A DNA stretch of 42,623 nucleotides from an uncultured Lachnospiraceae bacterium (GCA_947566645.1 CANOKL010000038.1:1-42623); one strand, 5' to 3'. Positions 16,829 through 25,184 are shown, numbered from the stretch's first letter. Made by a program: numbers and translations. Notes: a model not told the origin generated them from the sequence alone.

Positions 16829-17398
16829 CTAAAATATCTTCCACCTTGTCTTTCCGGCTCCATATGCACTCTCAAATACAGCCCGCCCCGTCCTTGGATT
16901 TACAGTTACCATGCCTGCAAGGGTATTTGGCGTATTTCCACCTTGATAACGGATTAAGAAACAGTAATTTCCTCCTGTCTGTGTGGCTTCCTGTTTAAAA
17001 GTAACATATTTCCATTTCTTATAGTGCTTTTTCAAATAGCGGCTAAGATGGGTGTATGCTGTATTCATGCTATACTGTTTTACTACTTTAACTTTGCAGG
17101 TTAGTTTTTTCTTTCCTGCATTTGCTGTAATAATCGCAGTTCCCTTATTCCTGCCTGTTACTTTTCCGTTTTTCACTGTTGCAACTTTCTTGTTGCTGCT
17201 GTTCCATCTGACACGCTTTTTTGTATTCTTTACTTTCAGTGTAAGCTTTTTATTCACCAGAAGCGTTGCCTGTTTCTGGCTGAGCGCCGGTACTGCGGCG
17301 GCTTCTGCCCGGACTGCCGCAGATGACATGGTGAAAATACAGGTAAATAGCATGGTTAACAGCAACATATGGAGTTTCATTTCTTTCGTTGTTTTCAT
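16829..17398 (-). CDS. Small secreted protein with bacterial Ig-like (BIG2) domain
   Basis: A 189-residue exported protein. A signal peptide (about 1-32, ending near AEAAA) leads to a BIG2 domain (about 35-105) with the typical pattern KKLTLKVKNTKKRVRWNSSNKKVATVKNGKVTG split by its conserved W-S-S core, then GTAIITA. The last 80 residues (YTHLSRYLKKHYKKWKYVTF onward, ending in RTGRAVFESAYG) are not a family I recognise. The protein is very lysine-rich, suggesting binding to acidic wall polymers. The start at 17398 is favoured, with AAAGGA about 12 nt upstream; a TTG at 17410 is closer to that site and less likely. It appears monocistronic. Confidence 0.8.
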   Translation of the reverse strand: MKTTKEMKLHMLLLTMLFTCIFTMSSAAVRAEAAAVPALSQKQATLLVNKKLTLKVKNTKKRVRWNSSNKKVATVKNGKVTGRNKGTAIITANAGKKKLTCKVKVVKQYSMNTAYTHLSRYLKKHYKKWKYVTFKQEATQTGGNYCFLIRYQGGNTPNTLAGMVTVNPRTGRAVFESAYGAGKTRWKIF

Positions 17399-17435
17399 TC
17401 TTTCTCTCAATCCTTTCTCTAAGTCAAAGTCCCTC

Positions 17436-17472
17436 GTTACGATTCACGATCCGAAAGGACGCTCATAGCAAC
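17436..17472. mobile_element. Minimal MITE-like element with target duplication
   Basis: A 37-bp copy begins GTTACGATTCACG and ends CGCTCATAGCAAC, matching the ends of the longer copies in degenerate form. It is flanked by AAGTCCCTC (17427-17435) and AAATCCCTC (17473-17481), an 8-of-9 match that looks like an aged target-site duplication. Confidence 0.6.
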
Positions 17473-17631
17473 AAATCCCTCCGGGGACAGTGGGAACAGC
17501 AGTTAAGCTTCACTCCCTTCTTTGTGACCTGTTTATAGTATAACAGTTTTCCACAGATGAAACAATCTAAACTAAACCGTGTTTTCCCGAGCCACGCAGC
17601 AAGTGCGTGGCTCTGGTGTGAGCAGCGGTAA

Positions 17632-17685
17632 ATTGTTAACTTTTAATATTTTTAGGTTGACATTTTGATTCATATTTTGTATACT
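17632..17685 (+). promoter_or_regulatory. BirA operator overlapping the bioY promoter
   Basis: ATTGTTAAC (17632-17640), a 15-bp spacer and GTTGACATT (17656-17664) match the Firmicutes biotin repressor site (TTGTTAAC-N14/16-GTTAACAA) with one change. The right half-site contains the -35 box TTGACA (17657-17662). After exactly 17 bp comes the -10 TATACT (17680-17685). BirA loaded with biotinyl-AMP would block this promoter, so bioY is expected to be induced when biotin is scarce. Confidence 0.82.
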
Positions 17686-17779
17686 CAGTCTGCAGAATTT
17701 TTTACCAATTACTTTATCAGGCACTTCTTCGAAAGCCCTGCAAACTGCTTTCCAGAAGGTGCAATACAAGGAGGACATT

Positions 17780-18328
17780 ATGAAACAATCTAAACTTTCA
17801 GTACAGGACATTTGCACGATTGCTTTATGCACTGCTGTTATTGCTATTATGGCACAGATCTCGATTCCGATGCCTATGGGCGTTCCTATGACAATGCAGA
17901 CTTTTGCCATTACACTGGCTGCAGTTGTTCTTGGTTCGAAGAAAGGGGGAATCTCCGCGCTTGTTTATGTACTGCTCGGGGCAGTGGGGCTTCCGGTTCT
18001 TGCCGGTTTTTCGGGCGGAATTCAGTATTTTGCCGGGCCGACAGGCGGCTTTCTCATCTCATTTCCATTTATGGCATACATCATCGGACTTGGAGTGGAC
18101 AAATTCCGGGATAAAAAGGGCGGTTTTATACTCTGTCTGATTGCAGGTACACTTGTTAATTACGTAATAGGAGTGCTTATGTTCTGTATTCTCATGGACA
18201 GCTCTGTGATAACTGCCATTACTGCCTGTGTACTGCCATTTATTCCGACTGCCATCATCAAGGCTGCCCTTGCTTCCATCATCGGGCTTAAAATCAGAGG
18301 AAGGCTGGGTGTCCTCGTATGCGCCTGA
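17780..18328 (+). CDS. bioY: Biotin transporter S component BioY
   Basis: A 182-residue, six-helix substrate-capture subunit of an ECF-type biotin importer. Family features are visible: ALCTAVIAIMAQISIPMPMGVPMTMQTF split across helices 1-2, VLGSKKGGISALVYVLLGAVGLPVLAGFSGG, and GPTGGFLISF. No EcfA/EcfT genes lie nearby, so it probably shares a general energising module. The start at 17780 has AAGGAGG 5 nt upstream. The BirA-type operator at 17632-17664 supports the substrate. Its last 10 nt overlap the start of the DUF1284 gene. Confidence 0.95.
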   Translation: MKQSKLSVQDICTIALCTAVIAIMAQISIPMPMGVPMTMQTFAITLAAVVLGSKKGGISALVYVLLGAVGLPVLAGFSGGIQYFAGPTGGFLISFPFMAYIIGLGVDKFRDKKGGFILCLIAGTLVNYVIGVLMFCILMDSSVITAITACVLPFIPTAIIKAALASIIGLKIRGRLGVLVCA

Positions 18329-18783
18329 GACCACATCATCTGCTTTGTACACAGAGCTACAGCGGCAAGGGCTATGATGAAGCCTTTGTCCGCAATATGA
18401 ATCAGATTACCCAGAAGCTGCGGGGTCCAGAGCCCGTGCCTGTGGAAATTGTATTTTCCACAGATGACCTCTGCGCACATTGTCCCAACATGCTGGGCGA
18501 AAATCTCTGCAGGGACAATGATAAGGTTCTGCATTATGACAAAATGACTGCCCGGTATTTTAATATAGAAGAAAAGACATATATTTACCAGGAAATCACA
18601 GAGAAGATCCGCGAAGGAATGACGCCCGGATTATTAGAGGAGATCTGCCGGGGATGCGAGTGGTATCCTGTAAGCGCATGCAAGAGGGTGCTGTGCCAGG
18701 GGGTACAATCTACGGAGCCATGCACCCCACTAATCCAGGACGATAAAACATCGGATTCCAGCCTCATTGAAAACGATCTTTAA
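18319..18783 (+). CDS. DUF1284 cysteine-rich protein
   Basis: A 154-residue protein with the DUF1284 opening MRLRPHHLLC and eight or so cysteines. These include CAHCPNM followed by ENLCRDND, and EEICRGCEWYPVSACKRVLC, a ferredoxin-like spacing that could hold an Fe-S cluster. The start overlaps bioY by 10 nt, so translation is coupled and the gene shares BirA control. Function is unknown. Biotin synthase needs Fe-S clusters, which makes the pairing suggestive but no more than that. The last 30 residues are hydrophilic and probably disordered. No terminator is obvious; a degraded repeat (18787-18825) follows. Confidence 0.8.
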   Translation: MRLRPHHLLCTQSYSGKGYDEAFVRNMNQITQKLRGPEPVPVEIVFSTDDLCAHCPNMLGENLCRDNDKVLHYDKMTARYFNIEEKTYIYQEITEKIREGMTPGLLEEICRGCEWYPVSACKRVLCQGVQSTEPCTPLIQDDKTSDSSLIENDL

Positions 18784-18786
18784 ACT

Positions 18787-18825
18787 TGCTATTCACAAGT
18801 TAGGAATGGTTACTATTCGGGGCAG
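18787..18825. repeat. Degraded MITE-family fragments
   Basis: TGCTATTCACAAG (about 18787-18799) and GGTTACTATTCGGGGC (about 18808-18823) resemble the end motif GTTACTATTCACGG. Both point the same way, so this is probably decayed or partial sequence rather than an intact element. Confidence 0.45.
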
Positions 18826-18843
18826 CCTGGAATTATAAAGACG

Positions 18844-18927
18844 AATTGGGGACAGGTCATTCTTAATTGGGGACGGGGCATTTCTAGAAATGCCCCGTCC
18901 CCAATTAAGAATGACCTGTCCCCATTT
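18844..18927. repeat. Double-unit 84-bp palindrome, copy R6
   Basis: Two family boxes are stacked in each arm: AATTGGGGACAGGTCATTCTT followed by AATTGGGGACGGGGCATTTCT, then their complements. The arms (18844-18885 and 18886-18927) pair almost perfectly. Its right end overlaps the stop codon of the HD-domain gene (18926-18928). It is the longest palindrome in the window. Confidence 0.9.
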
Positions 18928-19459
18928 AAAAGTTCTTCTCTATTAACTGGCAATATTCCTTATACGCCTCCGTGCCCCCGAAGGGTTCCTTCAGGGCGTC
19001 GCGCACGCCTTTGTAGTACCATCCGATGATGAACTTGTCCTTCATGCGGAATCTGTTCCACAATTCTTCTCCCACCACCGGATAATCTCTGTCGATATCC
19101 CGTATATTAGACAGCTTGTCTGCAAGCCCGATCATCTGTATCTCTCTCGGAGCATTGCGCAGATGCTCAATTGTGGCAGTCTTGCGCTCCATCCATGTCC
19201 TGGACTTGTCCTCGCTCTCGCGGGCAACCATATAGGCCACCCGCTCTGAAAATTCCTGTGCAAGTATTCTCTCCGAGACTCCCTCGCAGTCTTCAATCGT
19301 ATCATGAAGAACTGCTGCACTTATGATCTCCTCGTCCCTGGTCATGGACGACACAATGTCTCCTACCTCCATCGGGTGTACAATGTAGGGGCGCTTTGTC
19401 CCTTTCCTCATCTGACCCTGGTGCGCCTTCGTCGCAAATTCAATCGCCTTATTAATCAT
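18926..19459 (-). CDS. Small HD-domain (p)ppGpp hydrolase-like protein
   Basis: A 177-residue protein resembling the hydrolase half of RelA/SpoT and standalone Mesh1-type enzymes. The metal-binding pattern is visible: ATKAHQGQMRKGTKRPYIVHP with the first His, AAVLHDTIEDC with the HD and ED pairs, and the late Asp in GLADKLSNIRDI. No synthetase or TGS domain is present. It could hydrolyse (p)ppGpp or another nucleotide 3'-phosphate. The start at 19459 has AGGAGG 8 nt upstream, inside the 3' end of the RND gene, which it overlaps by 8 nt, so it depends on that transcript. Its stop lies in the end of repeat R6. Confidence 0.87.
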   Translation of the reverse strand: MINKAIEFATKAHQGQMRKGTKRPYIVHPMEVGDIVSSMTRDEEIISAAVLHDTIEDCEGVSERILAQEFSERVAYMVARESEDKSRTWMERKTATIEHLRNAPREIQMIGLADKLSNIRDIDRDYPVVGEELWNRFRMKDKFIIGWYYKGVRDALKEPFGGTEAYKEYCQLIEKNF

Positions 19460-22400
19460 ATTTTCTCCTCCTGTGGAATAAGTCAAAGATACACGGAACG
19501 ACGACTAATGTCAAGAGGGTTCCGTATATTAATCCCCCAATTGTTACTACTGCCATCGGCTGTACCATATCTGAACCCATCCCGAAACCGAGTGCCATTG
19601 TTGACAATCCCAAAATCGTTGTGAGTGCTGTCATCACAATCGGCCGAAGCCTTGTCTTTCCAGCCTCCACAAGAGCGGCCCGCTGTTCCTTTCCAGCGGC
19701 AATGAGCTGGTTTGTGTAATCTATAAACACAATTCCATTATTTACAATAATACCTGAAAGCATTACAAATCCAATCATGGCAATGACGCTGACCGGCATG
19801 CCGCACAGCCACAGCGCCAGAAGTCCTCCGGTAAATGCAAGGGGCACGGTAAACATAATGATAAACGGCGAGAGCAGAGACTGGAACTGCGCTACCATGA
19901 TCAGATACATGAATACAAGCGCAAGACCCAGCATCTTAAAGAGCTCCGTCATCGCTTCATTAATGGTCTTATCCTCGCCGGTCATTTCCACCTCATAGCC
20001 CTCTGGAACCGTGTATGCCTTCAGGGCGTCTTTGATCCGGTTGCTGACAATACCGATGTTGTCACCTTCCTTAATCTCGGCAGAGACCGTTATATACCTG
20101 CTCTGGGCCTCTCTGTTAATGGACTGAGGTCCCGACCCGTCGTCAAATTCCGCCACCTCCGCAAGCCGCACATCCTCTGTGGTTCCGTCCTGCTTCGTAA
20201 CATGAAGCACTGTATTGCGGATATCATTTCTCGTAAGTTTATCCCGCGCGTCATCCACCACATATACGTCATAATCCCTTGTGTCTGTTCCAAGGGTCAT
20301 GGAAGAGGAAGGCTTCGCAAGCTTCTTACTCAGCTCCTGGTACACCTGCGCCACTGTAAGGCCGCGCGCCGTTGCCTTATTCTTACTTACAATGACCCGG
20401 AGTTCCTCGCTGTTGTCCTCTGTGCCGTCGGACACATTCTGTGTTCCTTCCGTCTCTTCCACAATCTTCTTCACATCCCGCGCGATCTCCTGGAGCTTAT
20501 CTAATTCCCGTCCCCTCACCTGGACCGCCACGCCCGCTGTTCCAAGGGCGCTCATATCCATGTTGGACATGTTTACCGTGATCTCTCCGTTCACATCTGC
20601 CGTAAGCTCCTCTATTTTCTTCTGAAGCTCCTGATTGGACAGAGACGGATCCTCTTTCGTAATGGCATAGAATTCTACCCGGTTCGTCACGGTTTCCGTT
20701 CCAAGCAGATTTCCGGAGGATACAAGTGCTCCCACGTCTTCTACATCCTCAATCCCACCGACGTATTCCATCACCTTGTCAGCTTCCTTCGCCGTGTCAG
20801 CAAGGGTGCTCCCCTCCTCTGTTTCAAGGGAAATGCTCACCTGGGTGCTCTCCATATCCGGCATAAATGCCGTCCCTCTTGACACTGCCAGCATGATACT
20901 TCCCACGAACAGAAGAAATGATGCTGCAATTACGAGCAGTTTCATCCTGAGAGCCTTTGACAGTATTCTTCCATATATTTCTTTTATATATACATAGATT
21001 TTTGATTCACTGTTCTTTGTCTTCTTAAGAAGCCCTGCCGACATCATAGGCACAACCGTAAGCGCCACCAGAAGGCTTGCAAGAAGGGAATATCCAATGG
21101 TAAGCCCCATGTCCACAAAGAGCTGGCGCGTGATCCCCTGTGTAAATACAATGGGCAGGAACACACAGACCGTTGTGAGGGTGGAGGCCATGATGGCGCC
21201 GCCTACCTGCTTCGCGCCCTCAATTGCCGCCTTTCTGGCAGACGCTCCTTCCTCGTTCCGCATGCGGTATACATTTTCAATCACAACAATGGAGTTATCT
21301 ACCAGCATACCTACGCCAAGCGCCAGTCCTGACAGAGAAATAATATTCAGCGTCACCCCTGAGAAATACATGGCCGCAATGGCTGCCATAATACTGATTG
21401 GGATGGAGCAGGCGATTACAAAGGTAGGCCGCACGCTCTTTAAAAATATAAGCAGGATAATAATTGCAAGCCCTGCGCCGTATATGAGGTTCTGAAGCAC
21501 AGAATTTACAATCAGGTCAATGTAAATACCCTGATCCATCAGTGTAACGGTCTTAATACCCTCGTGCTCCTTCTCAATCTCCTTTAAACGCTCCAGCACA
21601 CGGTCGCTTACATCCCCCGTGGAATAGCCGGTCTGCTTCTGAATACTCAGCATAACTCCCGGGCTTCCGTTAATTTTCGCGTAAGTCTCATCTTCATTAT
21701 TCACAAGCTTCACCTTGGCCACGTCAGAAAGCTTCACCGGGTCAATGCCCTCTATATCCAGAAGGACGAGGTTCTTAAGCTCTTTTATACTTTTAAATTT
21801 ATCCCCCACGCGAATCAGATAATCAATTCCTTCCTCCTTCACGTAGCCTGCCGGCATACGGAAGTTCTGAGCGGCAAGAAGGGTTTTGACCGTGTCTACG
21901 GTCAGCATCTTCCCAATGTCCTGGGTTCCCTCCGCCTGACCCTGGGCCTGCTCCATCTGTGCTTCCTGCATCTGGAGTGCAGACTCCCCTGCTGCAAGCT
22001 GGGCCGCGGCTTCTCCTAAGCCTGCCGCTGCTTCAAGCTGACCCGCTGCAAGCTGTCCCCTGGCCTCTGCCAATGTCAGGGCGCCGGTATTGACCTCCTT
22101 CTGCATGGATTCCAGCTTCTTTTTCCCTGATGCAAGCTGCTTCTGTGTCTTCTTAAGCTGGGTCTCCTGCTCCTTAAGCTGGGCAATTGTGGCCTCCAGC
22201 GTTGCCACCGTGGTCTCGTAATTCTCCATCATTGGCCTGAGTTCTTCGACCGTCTCAGTCAGAACCTTTTTCTGGGCTTCTTCCTCCGGCGTGAGGGGAA
22301 GACCTGCATCTTCTTTCATCTTCAGCGCTGCAAGAGCCGCCTGCGCCGCGTCATAACCGCTCTTTGCCTGCTTAAGCTCATCAAGCTGGGCCTGCGCCGT

Positions 22401-23258
22401 CTGCTGTCCTGCCTGCATTGTTGCAAGGGACTGGCTGACCTGGGTCTCTGACACATTCAGCTCTGCCATCTTCTCCGTAATCTCAAGCTGTGCCTGCTTA
22501 AGCTCCTCACTCTTGACAGACATCTGGGATTCTGCCTGGGAGACGCCCTGGGAAGCCTGGGTCCTGCCGGAAGCCAGAGCGGTTTTCCCGCTCTCCACCT
22601 GCGCCTTCGCTTCATCCAGGGCAGATCTCGCTTCATTTACCTTTGCCTCCATCTCGGCTTTTATGTCATCACTTAAGGCATTGACCTTCTTTTCCTTTAA
22701 TGTGATCTCCACCGTCTCCTCAATGCTTCCCGTCGCCGAAACTGAGGCAACGCCCTCAACGCTCTCCACCTCCGGGACAACCTCGTCCTCAATCACCCGG
22801 CTTACTTCCGCCGCATTCTCGCCTTTGGCACTGACCGCTGTGATCAGGATTGGCATCATGGTCGGATTCAGCTTCATGATAATGGGATTCGCCACCTCAT
22901 CCGGCCAGAATCCGCTGATCTGGTCCAGACTCTCCCGCATCTCAATGGTAACCGAATCCATATTTGCCGTCTGGGCAAACTCCAGGACAACCGTGGATGC
23001 ATTTTCACTGGAAACCGACTGTATATTCTTGATGTTGCTTACCGTTGCCATAGTCTGCTCCACCGGCTTCGTTACGATTTCCTCAACTTCCTCCGGGCTG
23101 GCCCCTGGGTAGGAGGTCATAACAAGCGCATATGGCAGGTTCATGCTTGGGAGCAGGTCTACCGTCATATTCGTAAATGACACCACTCCCAGTATAATAA
23201 TCAGAACAATTCCAACAACTACTGTGTACGGTTTTTTCACGCTGAATTTTGATAACAT
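19452..23258 (-). CDS. RND-family efflux pump with long coiled-coil insertion
   Basis: A 1268-residue pump of the AcrB/HAE type. Helix 1 (about 11-30) is followed by a porter domain with PGASPEEVEE. Residues about 197-447, rich in Ala/Gln/Glu/Lys heptads, are predicted coiled coil inserted where AcrB runs directly into its docking domain. Canonical sequence resumes at LTVDTVKTLLAAQNFRMPAG. TM4 carries GVGMLVDNSIVVIENVYR, with one Asp where AcrB has two. Driven by ion gradient, such pumps export lipids, drugs or metabolites. No separate adaptor or outer-membrane channel gene is nearby, as expected for a Gram-positive. The ATG at 23258 has AAAAGGGG upstream. Confidence 0.92.
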   Translation of the reverse strand: MLSKFSVKKPYTVVVGIVLIIILGVVSFTNMTVDLLPSMNLPYALVMTSYPGASPEEVEEIVTKPVEQTMATVSNIKNIQSVSSENASTVVLEFAQTANMDSVTIEMRESLDQISGFWPDEVANPIIMKLNPTMMPILITAVSAKGENAAEVSRVIEDEVVPEVESVEGVASVSATGSIEETVEITLKEKKVNALSDDIKAEMEAKVNEARSALDEAKAQVESGKTALASGRTQASQGVSQAESQMSVKSEELKQAQLEITEKMAELNVSETQVSQSLATMQAGQQTAQAQLDELKQAKSGYDAAQAALAALKMKEDAGLPLTPEEEAQKKVLTETVEELRPMMENYETTVATLEATIAQLKEQETQLKKTQKQLASGKKKLESMQKEVNTGALTLAEARGQLAAGQLEAAAGLGEAAAQLAAGESALQMQEAQMEQAQGQAEGTQDIGKMLTVDTVKTLLAAQNFRMPAGYVKEEGIDYLIRVGDKFKSIKELKNLVLLDIEGIDPVKLSDVAKVKLVNNEDETYAKINGSPGVMLSIQKQTGYSTGDVSDRVLERLKEIEKEHEGIKTVTLMDQGIYIDLIVNSVLQNLIYGAGLAIIILLIFLKSVRPTFVIACSIPISIMAAIAAMYFSGVTLNIISLSGLALGVGMLVDNSIVVIENVYRMRNEEGASARKAAIEGAKQVGGAIMASTLTTVCVFLPIVFTQGITRQLFVDMGLTIGYSLLASLLVALTVVPMMSAGLLKKTKNSESKIYVYIKEIYGRILSKALRMKLLVIAASFLLFVGSIMLAVSRGTAFMPDMESTQVSISLETEEGSTLADTAKEADKVMEYVGGIEDVEDVGALVSSGNLLGTETVTNRVEFYAITKEDPSLSNQELQKKIEELTADVNGEITVNMSNMDMSALGTAGVAVQVRGRELDKLQEIARDVKKIVEETEGTQNVSDGTEDNSEELRVIVSKNKATARGLTVAQVYQELSKKLAKPSSSMTLGTDTRDYDVYVVDDARDKLTRNDIRNTVLHVTKQDGTTEDVRLAEVAEFDDGSGPQSINREAQSRYITVSAEIKEGDNIGIVSNRIKDALKAYTVPEGYEVEMTGEDKTINEAMTELFKMLGLALVFMYLIMVAQFQSLLSPFIIMFTVPLAFTGGLLALWLCGMPVSVIAMIGFVMLSGIIVNNGIVFIDYTNQLIAAGKEQRAALVEAGKTRLRPIVMTALTTILGLSTMALGFGMGSDMVQPMAVVTIGGLIYGTLLTLVVVPCIFDLFHRRRKYD

Positions 23259-23376
23259 GTACGTCCCCTTTTCTACTATGATAAGTCTATGTATATCTGT
23301 CTGGTACGTTCATCATATCACTAAGAACCCGAATCCGCTCCTAAAATTTGATTTTTTAAGAAATATTTTATACTTA

Positions 23377-23405
23377 TTGGAAATCGGGGGATTATACCGT
23401 ATAAT
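23377..23405 (+). promoter_or_regulatory. Promoter of the SDR gene
   Basis: TTGGAA (23377-23382), a 17-bp spacer and a perfect TATAAT (23400-23405), ending 42 nt before the start codon. Confidence 0.6.
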
Positions 23406-23447
23406 CAAAAAGAGTACTCAAAAATAAAAATGAGGTGTTTGAATAAT

Positions 23448-24179
23448 ATGGATACAAAATACGTATTAATTACCGGGGCATCCAGAGGGATTGGAAGAGA
23501 GGCTGCCCTTTATTTTGCAGAGAAGGGATATCATGTATTTCTGAACTGTAATCATTCCGTGGAAAAGCTGAAGCAGGTGGCAGAAGAAATTAACGCCCAG
23601 AAAGCAGGAGCCTGCACTCTTGTGCCATGTGATCTGGGAAATCCAGACGCTGTAAGAGCCATGTTTCATAATATTTACAGCATCTGCAGCCATTTAGACG
23701 TCCTGGTAAATAATGCAGGAATTGCACACATCGGACTCCTTATGGATATGAGCGACGAAGAATGGAACCGCATCCTTCAGACCAATCTCTCCTCAGTATT
23801 CTACTGCTGCCGCGAGGCCGTGCCAGCCATGGTCCGGGAAAAAGCAGGACGGATTATTAACGTCTCCTCCATGTGGGGCATCTCAGGAGCCTCCTGCGAA
23901 GCCGCATATTCCGCCACAAAAGCCGGGATCAACGGACTGACCCGGGCACTTGCCAAAGAACTGGCTCCAAGTAATATCCAGGTAAATGCAGTCGCATTCG
24001 GCGTAATAGATACAGACATGAACCGCCAGCTAGACGAAGAAGAACGGAAACTCCTTGAAGAAGAGATTCCAGCAGGCCGGTTCGGAACGCCGCAGGAAGC
24101 AGCAGAAATGATCTGGGACATCGCAAATGCCCCGGCCTATATGACCGGGCAGATCATCGGCTTTGATGGGGGGTTCTAA
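23448..24179 (+). CDS. Short-chain dehydrogenase/reductase, FabG-like
   Basis: A 243-residue NAD(P)-dependent oxidoreductase. The cofactor motif ITGASRGIGREAA is near the N-terminus, NNAG in VLVNNAGIAHIG, the catalytic Ser in INVSSMWG and the Tyr-Lys pair in YSATKAG. The C-terminus GQIIGFDGGF is typical of 3-oxoacyl-ACP reductases. It stands alone rather than in a fatty-acid gene cluster, so it may act on another ketone or alcohol. The start at 23448 is favoured because GAGGTG lies 10 nt upstream; an ATG at 23430 has no RBS. The stop codon is the first three bases of, or adjoins, palindrome R7. Confidence 0.9.
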   Translation: MDTKYVLITGASRGIGREAALYFAEKGYHVFLNCNHSVEKLKQVAEEINAQKAGACTLVPCDLGNPDAVRAMFHNIYSICSHLDVLVNNAGIAHIGLLMDMSDEEWNRILQTNLSSVFYCCREAVPAMVREKAGRIINVSSMWGISGASCEAAYSATKAGINGLTRALAKELAPSNIQVNAVAFGVIDTDMNRQLDEEERKLLEEEIPAGRFGTPQEAAEMIWDIANAPAYMTGQIIGFDGGF

Positions 24180-24242
24180 ATTGGGGACGGGGCATTTTTA
24201 AAAATGCCCCGTCCCAGATTGAAAATGACCTGTCCCCAATTA
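24178..24242. repeat. GGGGACGGGG palindrome, copy R7, spanning two stop codons
   Basis: Starts AATTGGGGACGGGGC and ends GACCTGTCCCCAATT, with the central palindrome between. Its left end overlaps the SDR stop (24177-24179) and its right end overlaps the stop of the opposing hydrolase gene (24240-24242), so the element is the whole convergent gap. Confidence 0.9.
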
Positions 24243-25124
24243 GTCGTTTTCGTTTAGCCATTCTTTCATGAGCTCTACGTATCTGTCGTTGTCTTCTACG
24301 AAGCACATGTGGCGGCAGGTACGGAAGAGCTCCCACCTGGAATTGGGGATTCTGTCATACATGTATTTTGCAATGTACGGGGTGCACAGATCGTTTCCGC
24401 CGTTGATGACTAAGGCGGGTTCTTTTATGTCTTTTAGCTGCTCTGTTACGTCGTAATCTTTCAGAGTTCCCATAGGAGTGTATTCATTGGGGCCCCATCC
24501 TGTAACGTATGCCTCCCCTCCTTTTTGTACCGGGCGTCTCAGACATTCGGGGGACTCTTCCGTCACTGGTCCTGCTGCGTGGCGGAGCATGTATTCTGCC
24601 TCTGCTTCCTGATAGGCCGGGTCGCTGTAGTCATTGGAGCTGGTTGCTTTTTCGATGGCGTCCTGCATCTTCTGGGGCAGCTCCTTGATCATGCGGTGCT
24701 GCTCGATTCCCCACATCCAGGATGCCGGCAGTGTGCTTGAAAGAATCAGGCTCTTAAGGCCCTCTGGTTTATAATTGCATACATAGTCCAGAAGGAGCAT
24801 GCCTCCCCAGGACTGCCCAAGGAGATGAATCTCGGATAACCCCAGGTGCTCCCGGAGCGCTGCCAGTTCATCTGCCCAGGTCTTTGCATTCCAAAGGTCC
24901 GGGCGGTCTGCCACATAGGACTCTCCGCAGCCGATCTGATCGTACATGATCAGCTCACGTCCGTCCTCTTCCGCCAGTCTGTCCAGCACTTCAAAATAGT
25001 TGTGCGTGGATCCCGGCCCACCGTGAAGAAGCACCAGCGGCTTCTTATTGCCCGTCTTCTTTCCGACAATGCGGTAATATGTCTTATATTCCAAAAACGG
25101 CATATAACCTTCCCTGATCTCCAT
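24240..25124 (-). CDS. Proline iminopeptidase-like alpha/beta hydrolase (family S33)
   Basis: A 294-residue cytoplasmic hydrolase. The oxyanion motif HGGPG is at residues 34-38, characteristic of S33 aminopeptidases. The nucleophile Ser105 lies in GQSWGG, the acid Asp in INGGNDLCTP and the His in CRHMCFVED, giving a complete triad. Members release N-terminal proline from peptides. The EEYM-like cap region (about 150-210) is present. No signal peptide. It appears monocistronic, converging on the SDR gene across repeat R7. The precise substrate is not certain because S33 also includes amide and ester hydrolases. Confidence 0.9.
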   Translation of the reverse strand: MEIREGYMPFLEYKTYYRIVGKKTGNKKPLVLLHGGPGSTHNYFEVLDRLAEEDGRELIMYDQIGCGESYVADRPDLWNAKTWADELAALREHLGLSEIHLLGQSWGGMLLLDYVCNYKPEGLKSLILSSTLPASWMWGIEQHRMIKELPQKMQDAIEKATSSNDYSDPAYQEAEAEYMLRHAAGPVTEESPECLRRPVQKGGEAYVTGWGPNEYTPMGTLKDYDVTEQLKDIKEPALVINGGNDLCTPYIAKYMYDRIPNSRWELFRTCRHMCFVEDNDRYVELMKEWLNEND

Positions 25125-25184
25125 AATAAAACCTCCTCAATATTATTTCTTTCATTATAAATAATATCAAGGTAAATATCAACC

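Larger units (their letters stand above)
17399..17779. other. Intergenic region between the Ig-like gene and bioY
   Basis: Besides the MITE-like element (17436-17472) and the bioY control region (17632-17685), it holds a 10-bp stem, GAGCCACGCA/TGCGTGGCTC (17589-17613), with a 5-nt loop and no U tract. No coding sequence is apparent. Confidence 0.6.

Noticed and set aside
17589..17613. Terminator before bioY
   Set aside because: The stem is good but no U tract follows on either strand, and it lies upstream of the bioY promoter.
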